Counted from the stretch's first letter, positions 17,108 to 26,211 are shown. The stretch: 64,000 bases of DNA from Bradyrhizobium symbiodeficiens (GCF_002266465.3 NZ_CP029427.2:2730501-2794500); one strand, 5' to 3'. Translations and numbers: made by a program. Notes: a model not told the origin generated them from the sequence alone.

Positions 17108-19018
17108 CTATGCTTTCGTCAGCCGGTACTGCCCCAGATCCGGGTCATGCGTCATGCGCCAGTAATCCACGAACCGCCAGGGCATGGCCGAAAACACGCG
17201 TCCGCTCGCGTTGCGGTAGTAGGTGCTCATGCCCGGATGGGTCCAGATCATGGTCTCGTGCTCGGCATCGACCTTGCGGACGTAATCGTCGAGCACGTCC
17301 GGGCGGACATCGATCGCTGCGACGTCTTGCTCGATCATCTCGGCGAGACACGCCGAGATGTAGCGGCTCTGGCATTCCGACTGGAAGATGACGCTGCCGC
17401 CATGCGCGGGGCCGGAGTTCGGGCCGAGCATGCAGAAGAAGTTGGGGAAGTCGGGCACGGTGAGGCCGAGGAACGCCGTCGGATTGTCGTTGGCCCAGGC
17501 CTGGCGCAGATCCTTGCCGTCGCGTCCGCTGATGTTGAGGCGCGCCGCCATCTCCGTCACCTTGAAGCCGGTGGCGACCACGATGATTTCGGCGGGACGG
17601 TGCTGGCCGTCGGCGGTGACGATGCCGGTCTCGTCGAAATGATCGATCGCGTCGGTGACGAGGCCCACGTTCGGTCGCCTCAAGGTCTTGAACCAGTTGT
17701 TGTCGAGCAAAATGCGCTTGCCGTAGGGCGGATAGGTCGGCATGCATTTCTCGATCAGGTCCGGCCGGCCCTGCAGTTCCGACAGGATGAAGTCGGTCAG
17801 CTCCTGGCGGTGCCGGTCGTTGCCCTTGTTGACGGCCCGCTCGGGATGCGGCCAGGCCGGGTCCTTGCGCAGAAATGGCAAGAGGCCGTCGCCATAGCGC
17901 CAGAACATGTTGAAGCGGTACCACTGCACATAGAACGGAAGGTGCGCCAGCAGCCAGCGCGCGCCCTCGCTGATCGGATCGGCATAGCCCTTCACAGGCC
18001 GCGCCCATTGCGCGCTGCGCTGATAGACCGTGACCGAGGCGACGCGGTCCGCGATCGACGGCACCAGCTGCATCGAGGTCGCGCCGGTGCCGATCACGGC
18101 GACATGCTTGCCGTCGATGTCGATGTCATCGGACCACAGCGCCGAATGCAGGATCGTTCCCTTGAACTCGTCCTCGCCTTTGAACCGGGCGCGCGAGGGG
18201 TCGTTGAGCTGGCCGATGGCCGAGACCAATGCGGTGGATTCGAAGGTTTCTTCACCGTTGCTGGTTTTGAGCGTCGAGATCCAGCGCCGCTTGCTTTCGT
18301 CCCAGCGCGACGAGGTCAGCTCGGTGTTGACGCGCAGATGCTTGCGGATGCCGTACTCTTCCGCGACCTTCTGGAGATAGCCGAGCAACTCCTCGCGCTG
18401 GCAGAAATAGCGGGTCCATGCATTCCCCGAGCCGAACGAATAGGAATAGGAGTGGTTTGGCGTATCGACGCCGCAGCCGGGATAGCGGTTGATCCACCAG
18501 GTGCCGCCGAGTTCGGCGTTCTTCTCGACGATGGTGTAGGGAATGCCGAGATGGCCGAGCGCGACGCCGAGCGCGATGGCGCAAACGCCGGCACCGACGA
18601 TCAGCACGTGCTGCTCGGCGAGCTTGTCGTTCGACGGCTGCTTGGTCCAACGCGGCTCGCGCGCCACAAAGCCCATCTCCTCGCGCATCAGCGGGGCATA
18701 TTCCGGCGCGACGTTCTCGCCGAGGCAGGCGCGCATCATCGTCAGTAGCAGCTCTTCGCCGGGATCGGCGATGGCGGGCTTCGGCGTGCCATCGGCAAAG
18801 AGTTTGACGACAGCGGCGCGGATCTCGTCCTGGATTTCCTGCGGCACGCCGGCCTCGGGATCGGGGATCAGGCGGATGTCGCGCTTGGGCAAGTACGGCG
18901 GCGCGAGCCATTTCTCATCGCCAGTCATGTGCACCAGCACCATCAGGAGGCAGCGGATGTCGCCTTCTGCGATGGTCGAGGCAAGGTCGAGCGGCCTGTG
19001 CGGAGCTTCGATATTCAT
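17108..19018 (-). CDS. Baeyer-Villiger monooxygenase, 4-hydroxyacetophenone monooxygenase type
   Basis: A 636-residue class B flavoprotein monooxygenase. The first 130 residues form an N-terminal extension like that of 4-hydroxyacetophenone monooxygenase (640 residues), then comes the FAD Rossmann motif GAGVCAIA at 142-149, the fingerprint F285-x-G-x3-H291-x3-W295, and the NADPH motif GTGATS at 310-315. Such enzymes insert oxygen next to a ketone to make an ester or lactone. Two motif details are unusual: alanine replaces the third glycine of the FAD motif, and serine follows W295 where P or D is usual. The ATG overlaps the TetR stop (ATGA). Substrate unknown. Confidence 0.92.
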   Translation of the reverse strand: MNIEAPHRPLDLASTIAEGDIRCLLMVLVHMTGDEKWLAPPYLPKRDIRLIPDPEAGVPQEIQDEIRAAVVKLFADGTPKPAIADPGEELLLTMMRACLGENVAPEYAPLMREEMGFVAREPRWTKQPSNDKLAEQHVLIVGAGVCAIALGVALGHLGIPYTIVEKNAELGGTWWINRYPGCGVDTPNHSYSYSFGSGNAWTRYFCQREELLGYLQKVAEEYGIRKHLRVNTELTSSRWDESKRRWISTLKTSNGEETFESTALVSAIGQLNDPSRARFKGEDEFKGTILHSALWSDDIDIDGKHVAVIGTGATSMQLVPSIADRVASVTVYQRSAQWARPVKGYADPISEGARWLLAHLPFYVQWYRFNMFWRYGDGLLPFLRKDPAWPHPERAVNKGNDRHRQELTDFILSELQGRPDLIEKCMPTYPPYGKRILLDNNWFKTLRRPNVGLVTDAIDHFDETGIVTADGQHRPAEIIVVATGFKVTEMAARLNISGRDGKDLRQAWANDNPTAFLGLTVPDFPNFFCMLGPNSGPAHGGSVIFQSECQSRYISACLAEMIEQDVAAIDVRPDVLDDYVRKVDAEHETMIWTHPGMSTYYRNASGRVFSAMPWRFVDYWRMTHDPDLGQYRLTKA

Positions 19019-19656
19019 GGTGTGTCCTGGTCTCCGGACGTGGTGAAGAGCCCGCGCGTCATCAGCTTGCGATAGGCGGAGATGACGTGCTCGGGCACGG
19101 CGGTGACGCCGTCGGCGGAATAGGAGTAGCGGCGGCTGAGATAGCCGCGCGCGCCCATCAGCATGTGGACGATCGCCTCGAACTCGTCGTCGCTGTAATC
19201 CTCGATCGCGCCTGCGCCTCGCGCGCGACGCAAAATGCGGACATAGGCGACCGAGATGTTGTCGAGATGCTTCTGATAACCGATCGGTGCGAAGAACTCG
19301 GCCTCGTTGAGGATGCGCAGAAACTCCGGCACCTCGCGAATGAAGTCGAAGAAGGCCGAGAAGCGCGCTATCTCCTGCCGCGCCGCATCCGCGGTGCCGG
19401 TGCGGGCGCGGATGAAACCGACCATGTCGAGGCCGATCTTCGGCAGCAACTGGTCGAGCAGCTCCTGGCGGTTCTCGAAATGATTGTAGAAGGTGCCTTG
19501 CGCGACGCCGGCCTGCTCGGTGATGCGGGCGACGGAGGCTTCGGCATAGCCATGCTTGCCGACGACCTTGGTGGCGGCCTCGAAGATCTTCTGCTTGGTC
19601 CAGGCGTTGCGCTCGACGCGGTTGAGCTTTGTCACCTTGGCGTTCACTTGCGTCAT
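19015..19656 (-). CDS. TetR/AcrR family transcriptional regulator
   Basis: A 213-residue regulator. The N-terminal helix-turn-helix spans about residues 38-62, ASVARITEQAGVAQGTFYNHF, a strong TetR match; the C-terminal ligand domain is not diagnostic. It is embedded between the acyl-CoA ligase and the monooxygenase, overlapping both by four bases, so it must be co-transcribed and probably autoregulates the operon. An 8-bp-arm inverted repeat at 21188-21212, upstream of the ligase, is a candidate operator. The inducer could be an acyl-CoA made by the ligase, inferred from context. Confidence 0.9.
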   Translation of the reverse strand: MTQVNAKVTKLNRVERNAWTKQKIFEAATKVVGKHGYAEASVARITEQAGVAQGTFYNHFENRQELLDQLLPKIGLDMVGFIRARTGTADAARQEIARFSAFFDFIREVPEFLRILNEAEFFAPIGYQKHLDNISVAYVRILRRARGAGAIEDYSDDEFEAIVHMLMGARGYLSRRYSYSADGVTAVPEHVISAYRKLMTRGLFTTSGDQDTP

Positions 19657-21146
19657 TCAGACCTCTCCAGCTCGGCACGCAGCACGCGCTTGAGAATCTT
19701 TCCGGATGGATTGCGCGGGAGGCCGTCGCGGATGATCAGCTGTTTCGGCACCTTGAAGCTCGCGAGCCGGGCGCGACAATGCTCGGTGAGGGCAGGGAGC
19801 TCGAGCCTGGCGCCCTCGATCAGCACGACGATCGCGACCGGCCGCTCGCCCCAGCGGGCGTCGCGCAGGCCGATCACCGCGACTTCGCGCACCTCGGGCA
19901 ATTCATGGATGACGCGTTCGACCTCAGAGGAGGCGATGTTCTCGCCGCCGGAGATGATCATGTCCTTCTTGCGGTCGGTGAGGTACAGGAAGCCATCTTC
20001 GTCGAGATAGCCGATGTCGCCGCTGCGGAACCAGTCGCCGAAGAAGGCGGCGGCCGTCTTGTCCGGATCCTTCCAGTAGCCGCGCGTGATCTTCGGTCCC
20101 CGCAGGCAGATCTCGCCGTTGACGTTGGCCGGCAACGTATTGCCGTCCTCGTCGCGGATCTCGATCTCGACATGGGCGATAGCGCGCCCTGTCGAGCCGA
20201 TCTTCTCGATCTCGCGACCGGCCTCCATGAAGGTATCGCCGCCGACGGTTTCGGTGAGGCCATAGGCGTCGATGTAGCGCGCGTTGTGGAAATGGTCAGA
20301 GAAGGCGCGGATGCGCAGCTCCGGCGTCTTCTCGCCGCCGCCGATCGCCCATTGCAGGCTGGAGACGTTGTAGCGATCACGCGTCGGGCAGGTGAGCATC
20401 GCACTGGTCATGACAGGTGCGAACCAGGCGGCGTTGAGCTTGTCCTCGGCAATCGCCGCAAGCGCGGTCTCCGGCTCGAAATTGCGTTCGATGCGGATGA
20501 AGCCGCCATGCCAGAGCACGGCGATGCCGGGCAGATCGAGCGCGCCGACGTGATAGAGCGGGCCGACGACGAGAAGGCGCGTCTCGGCGCTGAGGCCGAG
20601 CGCGATCGTCTGGTCGGCGGACTTCCAGTAGAAGTTATCGTATGTGAGCATCACGCCCTTGGGGCGGTCGGTTGTGCCCGAGGTATACATCAGCCGCATC
20701 AGGTCGGCTGGCGCGCGGACATGCATCGGCGCGGGCGGCGCATCGCCTGCGAGATGCGTGAGGCTCTGCTGTGCGGCTTCGTTCAGAACGAGGGTCTTCG
20801 CACCCGCTGCATTGGCGGCGAGTTCTTCATCGGCAATCAACAGCCGCGCGCCGGCATTGCCGGCGATGTAGCCGACCTCGTCGCGGGAGAGGCGGAAGTT
20901 GATCGGCAGGAACACCGCGCCGAGATGGCTGGTGGCGAAGACGAGCTCCAGGAACGCGGCGCTGTTCTTCATCAGCACCGCCACGACATCGCCGGCGCCG
21001 ATGCCTTGCGCGGCGAGCCAGCCTGTCACCGTCCGGACACGAGCATCGAACGCCACGTAGGAAATCTCCTCGCCGCGATATTTCAGCGCGGGCCGGTCCG
21101 GCGTGCGCCGGGCGTGAAAGGCGCTGAAGCTCGAAAGATTGATCAT
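19653..21146 (-). CDS. AMP-dependent acyl-CoA synthetase/ligase
   Basis: ANL-superfamily enzyme of 497 residues that activates a carboxylic acid with ATP and CoA. Motifs in order: P-loop-like MYTSGTTDRPKGVM near residue 160, IDAYGLTETVG, the GDWFRSGDIGYLDEDG hinge region and the catalytic lysine in NPSGKILKR near residue 483. First gene of a minus-strand operon with TetR, monooxygenase and isomerase. It is divergent from a branched-chain-type ABC transporter, which suggests that the transporter imports the acid or a precursor. Chain type of the acid is not evident. Confidence 0.92.
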   Translation of the reverse strand: MINLSSFSAFHARRTPDRPALKYRGEEISYVAFDARVRTVTGWLAAQGIGAGDVVAVLMKNSAAFLELVFATSHLGAVFLPINFRLSRDEVGYIAGNAGARLLIADEELAANAAGAKTLVLNEAAQQSLTHLAGDAPPAPMHVRAPADLMRLMYTSGTTDRPKGVMLTYDNFYWKSADQTIALGLSAETRLLVVGPLYHVGALDLPGIAVLWHGGFIRIERNFEPETALAAIAEDKLNAAWFAPVMTSAMLTCPTRDRYNVSSLQWAIGGGEKTPELRIRAFSDHFHNARYIDAYGLTETVGGDTFMEAGREIEKIGSTGRAIAHVEIEIRDEDGNTLPANVNGEICLRGPKITRGYWKDPDKTAAAFFGDWFRSGDIGYLDEDGFLYLTDRKKDMIISGGENIASSEVERVIHELPEVREVAVIGLRDARWGERPVAIVVLIEGARLELPALTEHCRARLASFKVPKQLIIRDGLPRNPSGKILKRVLRAELERSE

Positions 21147-21187
21147 TGCGCGGATTTTGGGCCGCCTGCGGCCTCGTTGCCTTCCTC

Positions 21188-21212
21188 GATGAATTCTGAC
21201 TCGTAATTCATC
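21188..21212. promoter_or_regulatory. inverted repeat in divergent promoter region (candidate TetR operator)
   Basis: GATGAATT (21188-21195) and AATTCATC (21205-21212) form perfect 8-bp arms around 9 bp. The site lies in the 171-bp gap between the minus-strand ligase operon that encodes a TetR regulator and the plus-strand liv operon, so one protein bound here could control both. Confidence 0.5.
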
Positions 21213-21317
21213 TTTGGCTTGACGTCACCCCCCACCCTCTGAAATCCTCCGGAATACGGAGACGACACGATCTCCGACAGGGATTTGGAAACGCCGACCC
21301 GAAAGAGGGAGGGGACA

Positions 21318-22577
21318 ATGACGAGAACCCGCACGCCGGGCATCAGCCGCCGTTCAACGCTGGCGCTGATGGGCGCCGGTGCGATGAGTGTTGCCGCGCC
21401 CTGGGTGGCGCGTGCGCAAGCCAAGACCATCAAGATCGGCATGCCGACGATCCTGTCAGGCCGCGTGGCGCAGCTCGGCACGTCCTCGCGCAATGCGGTG
21501 ATGCTCGAGGTCGACAAGGTCAACGCCGCCGGCGGCCTTGCCGGCCGGCAGATCGAGATGGTGATCCGCGACTCCAAGGGCCAGCCGCAGGAAGCCGCGC
21601 GCGTCGCGCGCGAACTCGTCAACACCGACGGCTGCGAGCTGCTGCTGGACGGAGAGGCCTCGTCCGGATCGTTCGCAGTGCACGAGGTCGCACGCGATCT
21701 CGGCGTGCTCTGCATCCACACCTGCTCGGAAGCCTCCTCGCTGACGGCCGATCCGAAGCAGCACATCCCGAATGCGTTCCGCTGCGTGCGCCAGGGCATC
21801 CACGATTCCATCGTCGGCGGCAGCTACGCCGCCGCGATCGCCAAGACCAAGGGCTTGAAGAAATGGGCGACCTGTTCGCCCGATTATGCCTATGGCCGCG
21901 ACACCACCGGCGAGTTCACGCTGTATTTGAAGCGTTTCGCCCCTGATGTGGAGATCATCAGCGAGTCCTGGCCGAAGCTGTTCCAACCCGACTACACCGA
22001 GGTGGTGACCAAGATCCTGCAAGCCAAGCCGCAGGCGCTTTATTCCTGCCTGTGGGGCGGCGATCTCACCTCCTATATCGACCAGGCCAACATCTACGCG
22101 ATGTTCAGCCAGATGGAGGTGTTCGCGGTCAACATGGCCGACTACACCGCGCTCACCGTGGTGAAGAACCTGCCCAAGGGCATCCACTCCGGCAACCGTT
22201 ACATCAAGACCTTTCCGACCACGCCGGAAAACGCGGCCTGGGGCGATGCCTACAAGGCGAAGTACAACGAGTATCCGACCAACTGGTCGTGGCAGAACGC
22301 GACCGCCGTGATGTTCCTCGCCGAGGCCGCCAAGAAGGCGAACTCGGCGGACGGCAAGAAGATCGCGGAGACGTTGAAGGGCCTCACCATCAAGTGTCCG
22401 TTCGGTGCCGACGGCACCGTGACGATGCGCGGCGACGATCACACGCTGGTCGGCTACGCCATCGGCTGGGGCACTACGATTCCGCAGGAGCCGTATGTCC
22501 CCGAGGTCAAGGCCGGCGACTGGAAGACGATCTTCGAGCTCGAGGCCGAGTGGAAGAAGAGCAAGGGCTACACCTGA
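21318..22577 (+). CDS. ABC transporter substrate-binding protein, LivK/amide-binding type
   Basis: Periplasmic binding protein of 419 residues with a twin-arginine type signal (SRRSTLALMGAGAMSVAAP, cleavage near ARAQA). The mature part begins KTIKIGMPTILSGRVAQLG and follows the leucine/isoleucine/valine-binding fold. The ATG at 21318 is preceded by GGGAGGGG; an earlier in-frame start at 21285 lacks comparable support. It is the first gene of a liv-type operon and is separated from the permease gene by a strong hairpin. The ligand is unknown: the family also binds amides, urea and aromatic or fatty acids, which would suit the divergent acyl-CoA ligase operon. Confidence 0.9.
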   Translation: MTRTRTPGISRRSTLALMGAGAMSVAAPWVARAQAKTIKIGMPTILSGRVAQLGTSSRNAVMLEVDKVNAAGGLAGRQIEMVIRDSKGQPQEAARVARELVNTDGCELLLDGEASSGSFAVHEVARDLGVLCIHTCSEASSLTADPKQHIPNAFRCVRQGIHDSIVGGSYAAAIAKTKGLKKWATCSPDYAYGRDTTGEFTLYLKRFAPDVEIISESWPKLFQPDYTEVVTKILQAKPQALYSCLWGGDLTSYIDQANIYAMFSQMEVFAVNMADYTALTVVKNLPKGIHSGNRYIKTFPTTPENAAWGDAYKAKYNEYPTNWSWQNATAVMFLAEAAKKANSADGKKIAETLKGLTIKCPFGADGTVTMRGDDHTLVGYAIGWGTTIPQEPYVPEVKAGDWKTIFELEAEWKKSKGYT

Positions 22578-22588
22578 TCCGATGCGCA

Positions 22589-22612
22589 GCGGAGACGGGC
22601 GACCGTCTCCGC
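22589..22612 (+). promoter_or_regulatory. intercistronic hairpin after the substrate-binding protein gene
   Basis: GCGGAGACGG-GCGA-CCGTCTCCGC is a perfect 10-bp stem with a GNRA-type tetraloop, 12 bp after the binding-protein stop, followed by CATCTCGTTTT. The weak T run suggests partial termination or 3' end protection. This would raise binding protein over membrane components, a common arrangement in ABC operons. Confidence 0.7.
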
Positions 22613-22661
22613 CATCTCGTTTTCCGCGCCCCGTCAGGCGCGCCGCAATGAAAGTGCTCCC

Positions 22662-23564
22662 GTGGATCTCGACGCGCTTGCCGGTTGCCTCTCCAGCTCC
22701 GCCTGCCTGGTGACGCAAACCACCAGCGGGCTGATCATCGGCATGCTGCTGTTCCTGGTCGCGGTCGGGCTGACGTTGATTTTCGGCGTGCTCAAAGTGG
22801 TCAATTTCAGCCACGGCGCCTTCTACATGTTCGGCGCCTATTTCGCGATGACCGCCTATCAGTTCACCGGCAGTTTCGCCCTCGCGATGCTCGCAGGCGC
22901 GGCCGGCACGGCCATTCTCGGCCTGATCTTCGAGCGCGTCTTCATGAGCCGCGTCTATGGCGCCGACGTATTGATGCAGCTCCTCGTCTGCTATGCTTTC
23001 GTGCTGATCTTCGACGATGTCGTACGCCTGATCTGGGGGCCCGAATTCAAGTCGATGGGCATGCCGTCCGCATTCCAGGTGATGCCGCTGTTCATCGCCG
23101 GCGGCGTGGTGCCGCCTTATTATCTGCTGCTGATCGGCGTCGCGCTGGTCGCAGCGATCGTGCTCGGCATCGGGCTGTCGCGCAGCCGCATCGGCAAGGT
23201 GATTCGCGCCGCCGCGCAGAATCCAGGCATGGTGTCCGCGCTCGGCATCAACACCGGCCTGATCTATGGCGGCGTGTTCGCGCTCGGCGGCATGCTGGCG
23301 GGGCTCGCGGGTGCGCTCGCCGCGCCGGTCCGCTCGCTGACCCCGGGGATGGGATTTTCGGTGCTGATCGAATCCTTCATCGTCACCGTGATCGGCGGAA
23401 TGGGCTCGATCCTGGGTGCCCTGATCGGCGCGCTGCTGCTCGGCCTGATCAGGTCCTACGGCTCGCTCGGCTTTCCCTTGTTCACGGAAGGCCTGATGTA
23501 CCTGTTCATGGTGATCGTGCTGGTCTCAAAACCCACCGGCCTGTTCGGCAAGGAGGCGGCATGA
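22662..23564 (+). CDS. livH: branched-chain amino acid-type ABC transporter permease (LivH)
   Basis: Integral membrane permease of 300 residues with about eight hydrophobic segments. LIFGVLKVVNFSHGAFYMFGAY near residues 38-60 is the LivH signature, and the conserved cytoplasmic loop GLSRSRIGKVIRAAAQNPGMVSALGI is present. The start is a GTG at 22662; a second GTG lies 48 bp downstream. The stop overlaps the livM start (ATGA). Ligand specificity is set by the binding protein. Confidence 0.9.
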   Translation: MDLDALAGCLSSSACLVTQTTSGLIIGMLLFLVAVGLTLIFGVLKVVNFSHGAFYMFGAYFAMTAYQFTGSFALAMLAGAAGTAILGLIFERVFMSRVYGADVLMQLLVCYAFVLIFDDVVRLIWGPEFKSMGMPSAFQVMPLFIAGGVVPPYYLLLIGVALVAAIVLGIGLSRSRIGKVIRAAAQNPGMVSALGINTGLIYGGVFALGGMLAGLAGALAAPVRSLTPGMGFSVLIESFIVTVIGGMGSILGALIGALLLGLIRSYGSLGFPLFTEGLMYLFMVIVLVSKPTGLFGKEAA

Positions 23565-24580
23565 CCGAGCTCGAGGCCGGACGCGCCGGGACGCTGGCGC
23601 CTGTGCACGGCGGCGCCGCGCTTGGGCGCTATCGCGACATCCTTATCGCGCTGATCGCTTTTGCCGTGCTGGCGAGCCTGCCGCTGTTCACGGGCAGCAA
23701 GGCGCTGCTCGATTTCGTCATCCGCTGCTCGGCTTACGGCCTGTTCGCGACTTCGCTCAACCTGCTCGTCGGCTATACCGGCCTGACCTCGTTCGGCCAT
23801 GGCATGTTCTTTGGCCTTGGCGCCTACAGCTTCGGCCTGATCATGCAGAAGCTGGCCGTGCCGATTCCCGTCGCGTTCGTGGCGACGCTGGCGATCACGG
23901 CGCTGATCGCGGCCGTGATCGGCGCGATCTGCGTGCGGCTGAAGGAGATCTATTTCGCCTTCGTCACGCTCGCCTTCCAGATGCTGATCCATTCGACCAT
24001 TTTGTCCTGGGCCTCTTTCACCGGCGGCGACCAGGGCCTGCGCGGCGGCATTCCGCGTCCCGCATTCCTCGGGATCAATCTCGCCAACCACGTCCATCTC
24101 TACGTCGCGAGCTGCGCGTTGCTGATCCTCGGCCTGCTCGCGATGCGCCAGATCGCGCAATCGCCGTTCGGCTACACCCTGCGAATGATTCGCGACAATG
24201 CCGCGCGCGCGAGCTTCCTCGGCATCGACGTCTGGCGCACCAAGCTCACCGTGTTCGTGCTGGCGGCGGTGTTCGCGGCGATGGGCGGCATGGTGATGGC
24301 GCTGTTCGTCTCCGGCGCCTATCCGGAATTCGCCTATTGGACCATCTCGGGCGAAGCCATCTTCATCAACATGCTCGGCGGCGTCTCGACCTTCCTCGGG
24401 CCGATGGTCGGCACCGTGCTGCTCTTGCTGCTCAACGACACCGTGACGCGGTTCACCGAGTACCATGGGATCGTGCTGGGAATCGTCATCCTGTTCTTCG
24501 CGCTGGGCCTGCGCAAAGGCCTGCTGGACTTCGTCGCCGAATGGTTTTCGCAGCGGCGCGACGCAGGCGAGGAGCGCTAG
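23561..24580 (+). CDS. livM: branched-chain amino acid-type ABC transporter permease (LivM)
   Basis: Second permease, 339 residues and about nine to ten membrane segments, with the LivM signature NLLVGYTGLTSFGHGMFFGLGAYS and the coupling loop PFGYTLRMIRDNAARASFLGID. The ATG at 23561 is preceded by AAGGAGGCGG and overlaps the livH stop. Longer in-frame sequence upstream is the shadow of livH and is discarded. livG follows after 2 bp. Confidence 0.92.
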   Translation: MTELEAGRAGTLAPVHGGAALGRYRDILIALIAFAVLASLPLFTGSKALLDFVIRCSAYGLFATSLNLLVGYTGLTSFGHGMFFGLGAYSFGLIMQKLAVPIPVAFVATLAITALIAAVIGAICVRLKEIYFAFVTLAFQMLIHSTILSWASFTGGDQGLRGGIPRPAFLGINLANHVHLYVASCALLILGLLAMRQIAQSPFGYTLRMIRDNAARASFLGIDVWRTKLTVFVLAAVFAAMGGMVMALFVSGAYPEFAYWTISGEAIFINMLGGVSTFLGPMVGTVLLLLLNDTVTRFTEYHGIVLGIVILFFALGLRKGLLDFVAEWFSQRRDAGEER

Positions 24581-24582
24581 GG

Positions 24583-25337
24583 ATGCTCGAGATCCGCAAC
24601 CTCGCAAAGTCCTTCGGTGGCGTGAAGGCGACCAACGACGTCTCGCTCGACTTCCTCGACGGTTCCCTCACCGCGGTGATCGGTCCGAACGGCGCCGGCA
24701 AGAGCACCTTCTTCAACCTGATCACCGGCGCGTTGAAGCCCGACACCGGCCAGGTGCTGCTCGACGGCGTCGATCTGGCCGGCCGTTCGCCGCCCGAGAT
24801 CGTCCGTCACGGCATCGGCCGTGCTTTCCAGGTCGCCAGCATCTTCAAATCGCTGACGGTGCAGGAGACCATGCTCGCCGCCGTCAGCGCCGACCAACGC
24901 TCCTCCGCGGTGCTGCACAGGCGCTTTCCGTTGCCCGAGACGCGTGATCGCGCCGAGCACGTGATGGAGCTGCTAGGACTCGCGGGAAAGCGCAATCGCA
25001 CCGCCGCAACGCTCTCGCACGGCGATCAGAAGCTCCTCGACATAGCGCTGGCGCTGGTGCTCGAACCGAAAGTTTTGTTGCTGGACGAGCCGACCGCCGG
25101 CATGGGACCTGAAGAGCGCTGGCGCATGATCGACAAGGTGCGCGAGCTCTGGGAGACGCAAAAGATCACCGTCGTCTTCATCGAGCACGACATGGACATC
25201 GTGTTCAGATCGCGCCCAAAATCGTCGTGCTCTGCTATGGCCGTATTCTGGCAACCGGTACGCCCGACGAGATCCGCAACAACAGCGCTGTGATCGAGGC
25301 TTATCTGGGTACTGAGCATGCGGGGGCGGCTGCATGA
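24583..25337 (+). pseudogene. livG: branched-chain-type ABC transporter ATP-binding protein LivG, frameshifted near the 3' end
   Basis: ATPase subunit with Walker A GPNGAGKS at residues 34-41, the signature LSHGDQK near 145, Walker B VLLLDEPTAG near 165 and the H-loop IEHDMD at about 200. After residue 208 the frame changes: TTCAGATCGCG where the family needs TTCAAGATCGCG. A single base lost near 25206-25208 replaces the final segment with 28 unrelated residues and a stop at 25293. Restoring one base gives a normal ending (VVLCYGRILATGTPDEI, then VIEAYLG) and a TGA at 25335-25337 that overlaps the livF ATG exactly. ATP-binding motifs survive, so partial function is possible. A sequencing error is a real alternative. 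Confidence 0.85.
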
Positions 25338-26047
25338 ATGCTGTCGTCATCGAGGTCGCCGATCTCGACGTCTATTACGGCACCAGCCAGATCCTGTTCG
25401 GCGTCAGCCTCTCGGTGCGGCAAGGCGAGACAATGGCGCTGCTGGGCCGCAACGGCGCCGGCAAGTCCACCACCATGAAGGCGATCATGGGACTGGCGCC
25501 GCCGCGGCGGGGCAAAGTGAGCCTGCGTGGTGCTCTGATCTCCGGCCGGAAGCCGCATCATATCGCGCGCGCCGGTCTCGGCTTCGTGCCGGAGGACCGC
25601 CAGATCTTTCCGGAGCACAGCGTCGAGGACAATCTGGTCATTGGCCGCAAGAAGGGACCGGAGGGCCAGGACGAATGGCCGATCAAGCGCATCTACGAGG
25701 TTTTCCCGCTGCTGGAGCCGCTGCGCCATCGTATCGCCGGGCGTCTCTCGGGCGGCGAACAGCAGATGCTGGCGATCGCGCGCACGCTGATGGGTAACCC
25801 CGCGCTGCTGCTGCTGGACGAGCCGAGCGAGGGGCTCGCGCCGATCATCGTGCAGCGGATCGGCGAGCTGTTGCGGCAGCTCCGAGGCATCGGATCGACC
25901 GTGCTGATTGCCGAGCAGAACATGCATTTCTGCCTGGGGCTCGCGAGCCACGCCACCATCATCGACAAGGGCCAGATCGTCTACGCCGCCGGAATCGACG
26001 AGCTGAAAGCCAATGAGGCGATCCGCCGGCGTTATCTGGCCCTCTGA
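25334..26047 (+). CDS. livF: branched-chain-type ABC transporter ATP-binding protein (LivF)
   Basis: Intact 237-residue ATPase: Walker A GRNGAGKST at 38-46, signature RLSGGEQQ near 137, Walker B LLLLDEPSEGLAP and H-loop region LIAEQN. PEDRQIFPEHSVEDNL is the typical LivF Q-loop segment. It is the last gene of the liv operon, and its ATG coincides with the frame-corrected livG stop, which is independent evidence that livG once read through to that point. Confidence 0.93.
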   Translation: MNAVVIEVADLDVYYGTSQILFGVSLSVRQGETMALLGRNGAGKSTTMKAIMGLAPPRRGKVSLRGALISGRKPHHIARAGLGFVPEDRQIFPEHSVEDNLVIGRKKGPEGQDEWPIKRIYEVFPLLEPLRHRIAGRLSGGEQQMLAIARTLMGNPALLLLDEPSEGLAPIIVQRIGELLRQLRGIGSTVLIAEQNMHFCLGLASHATIIDKGQIVYAAGIDELKANEAIRRRYLAL

Positions 26048-26211
26048 GCCTGGCGGGCGGTGTCCGAATAGTCGAGAAGAAGAAAACTGTTGTCTGGGGT
26101 CATTCCGGCGGAAGGAGTTTCCTTGGGCAGGAGCAAAAACGCCAATCGCTTCCATTGCCGTTTGAGCGGGAAACGACGACATTCCCATCAGAAGTTGATG
26201 GATTGACGGTC

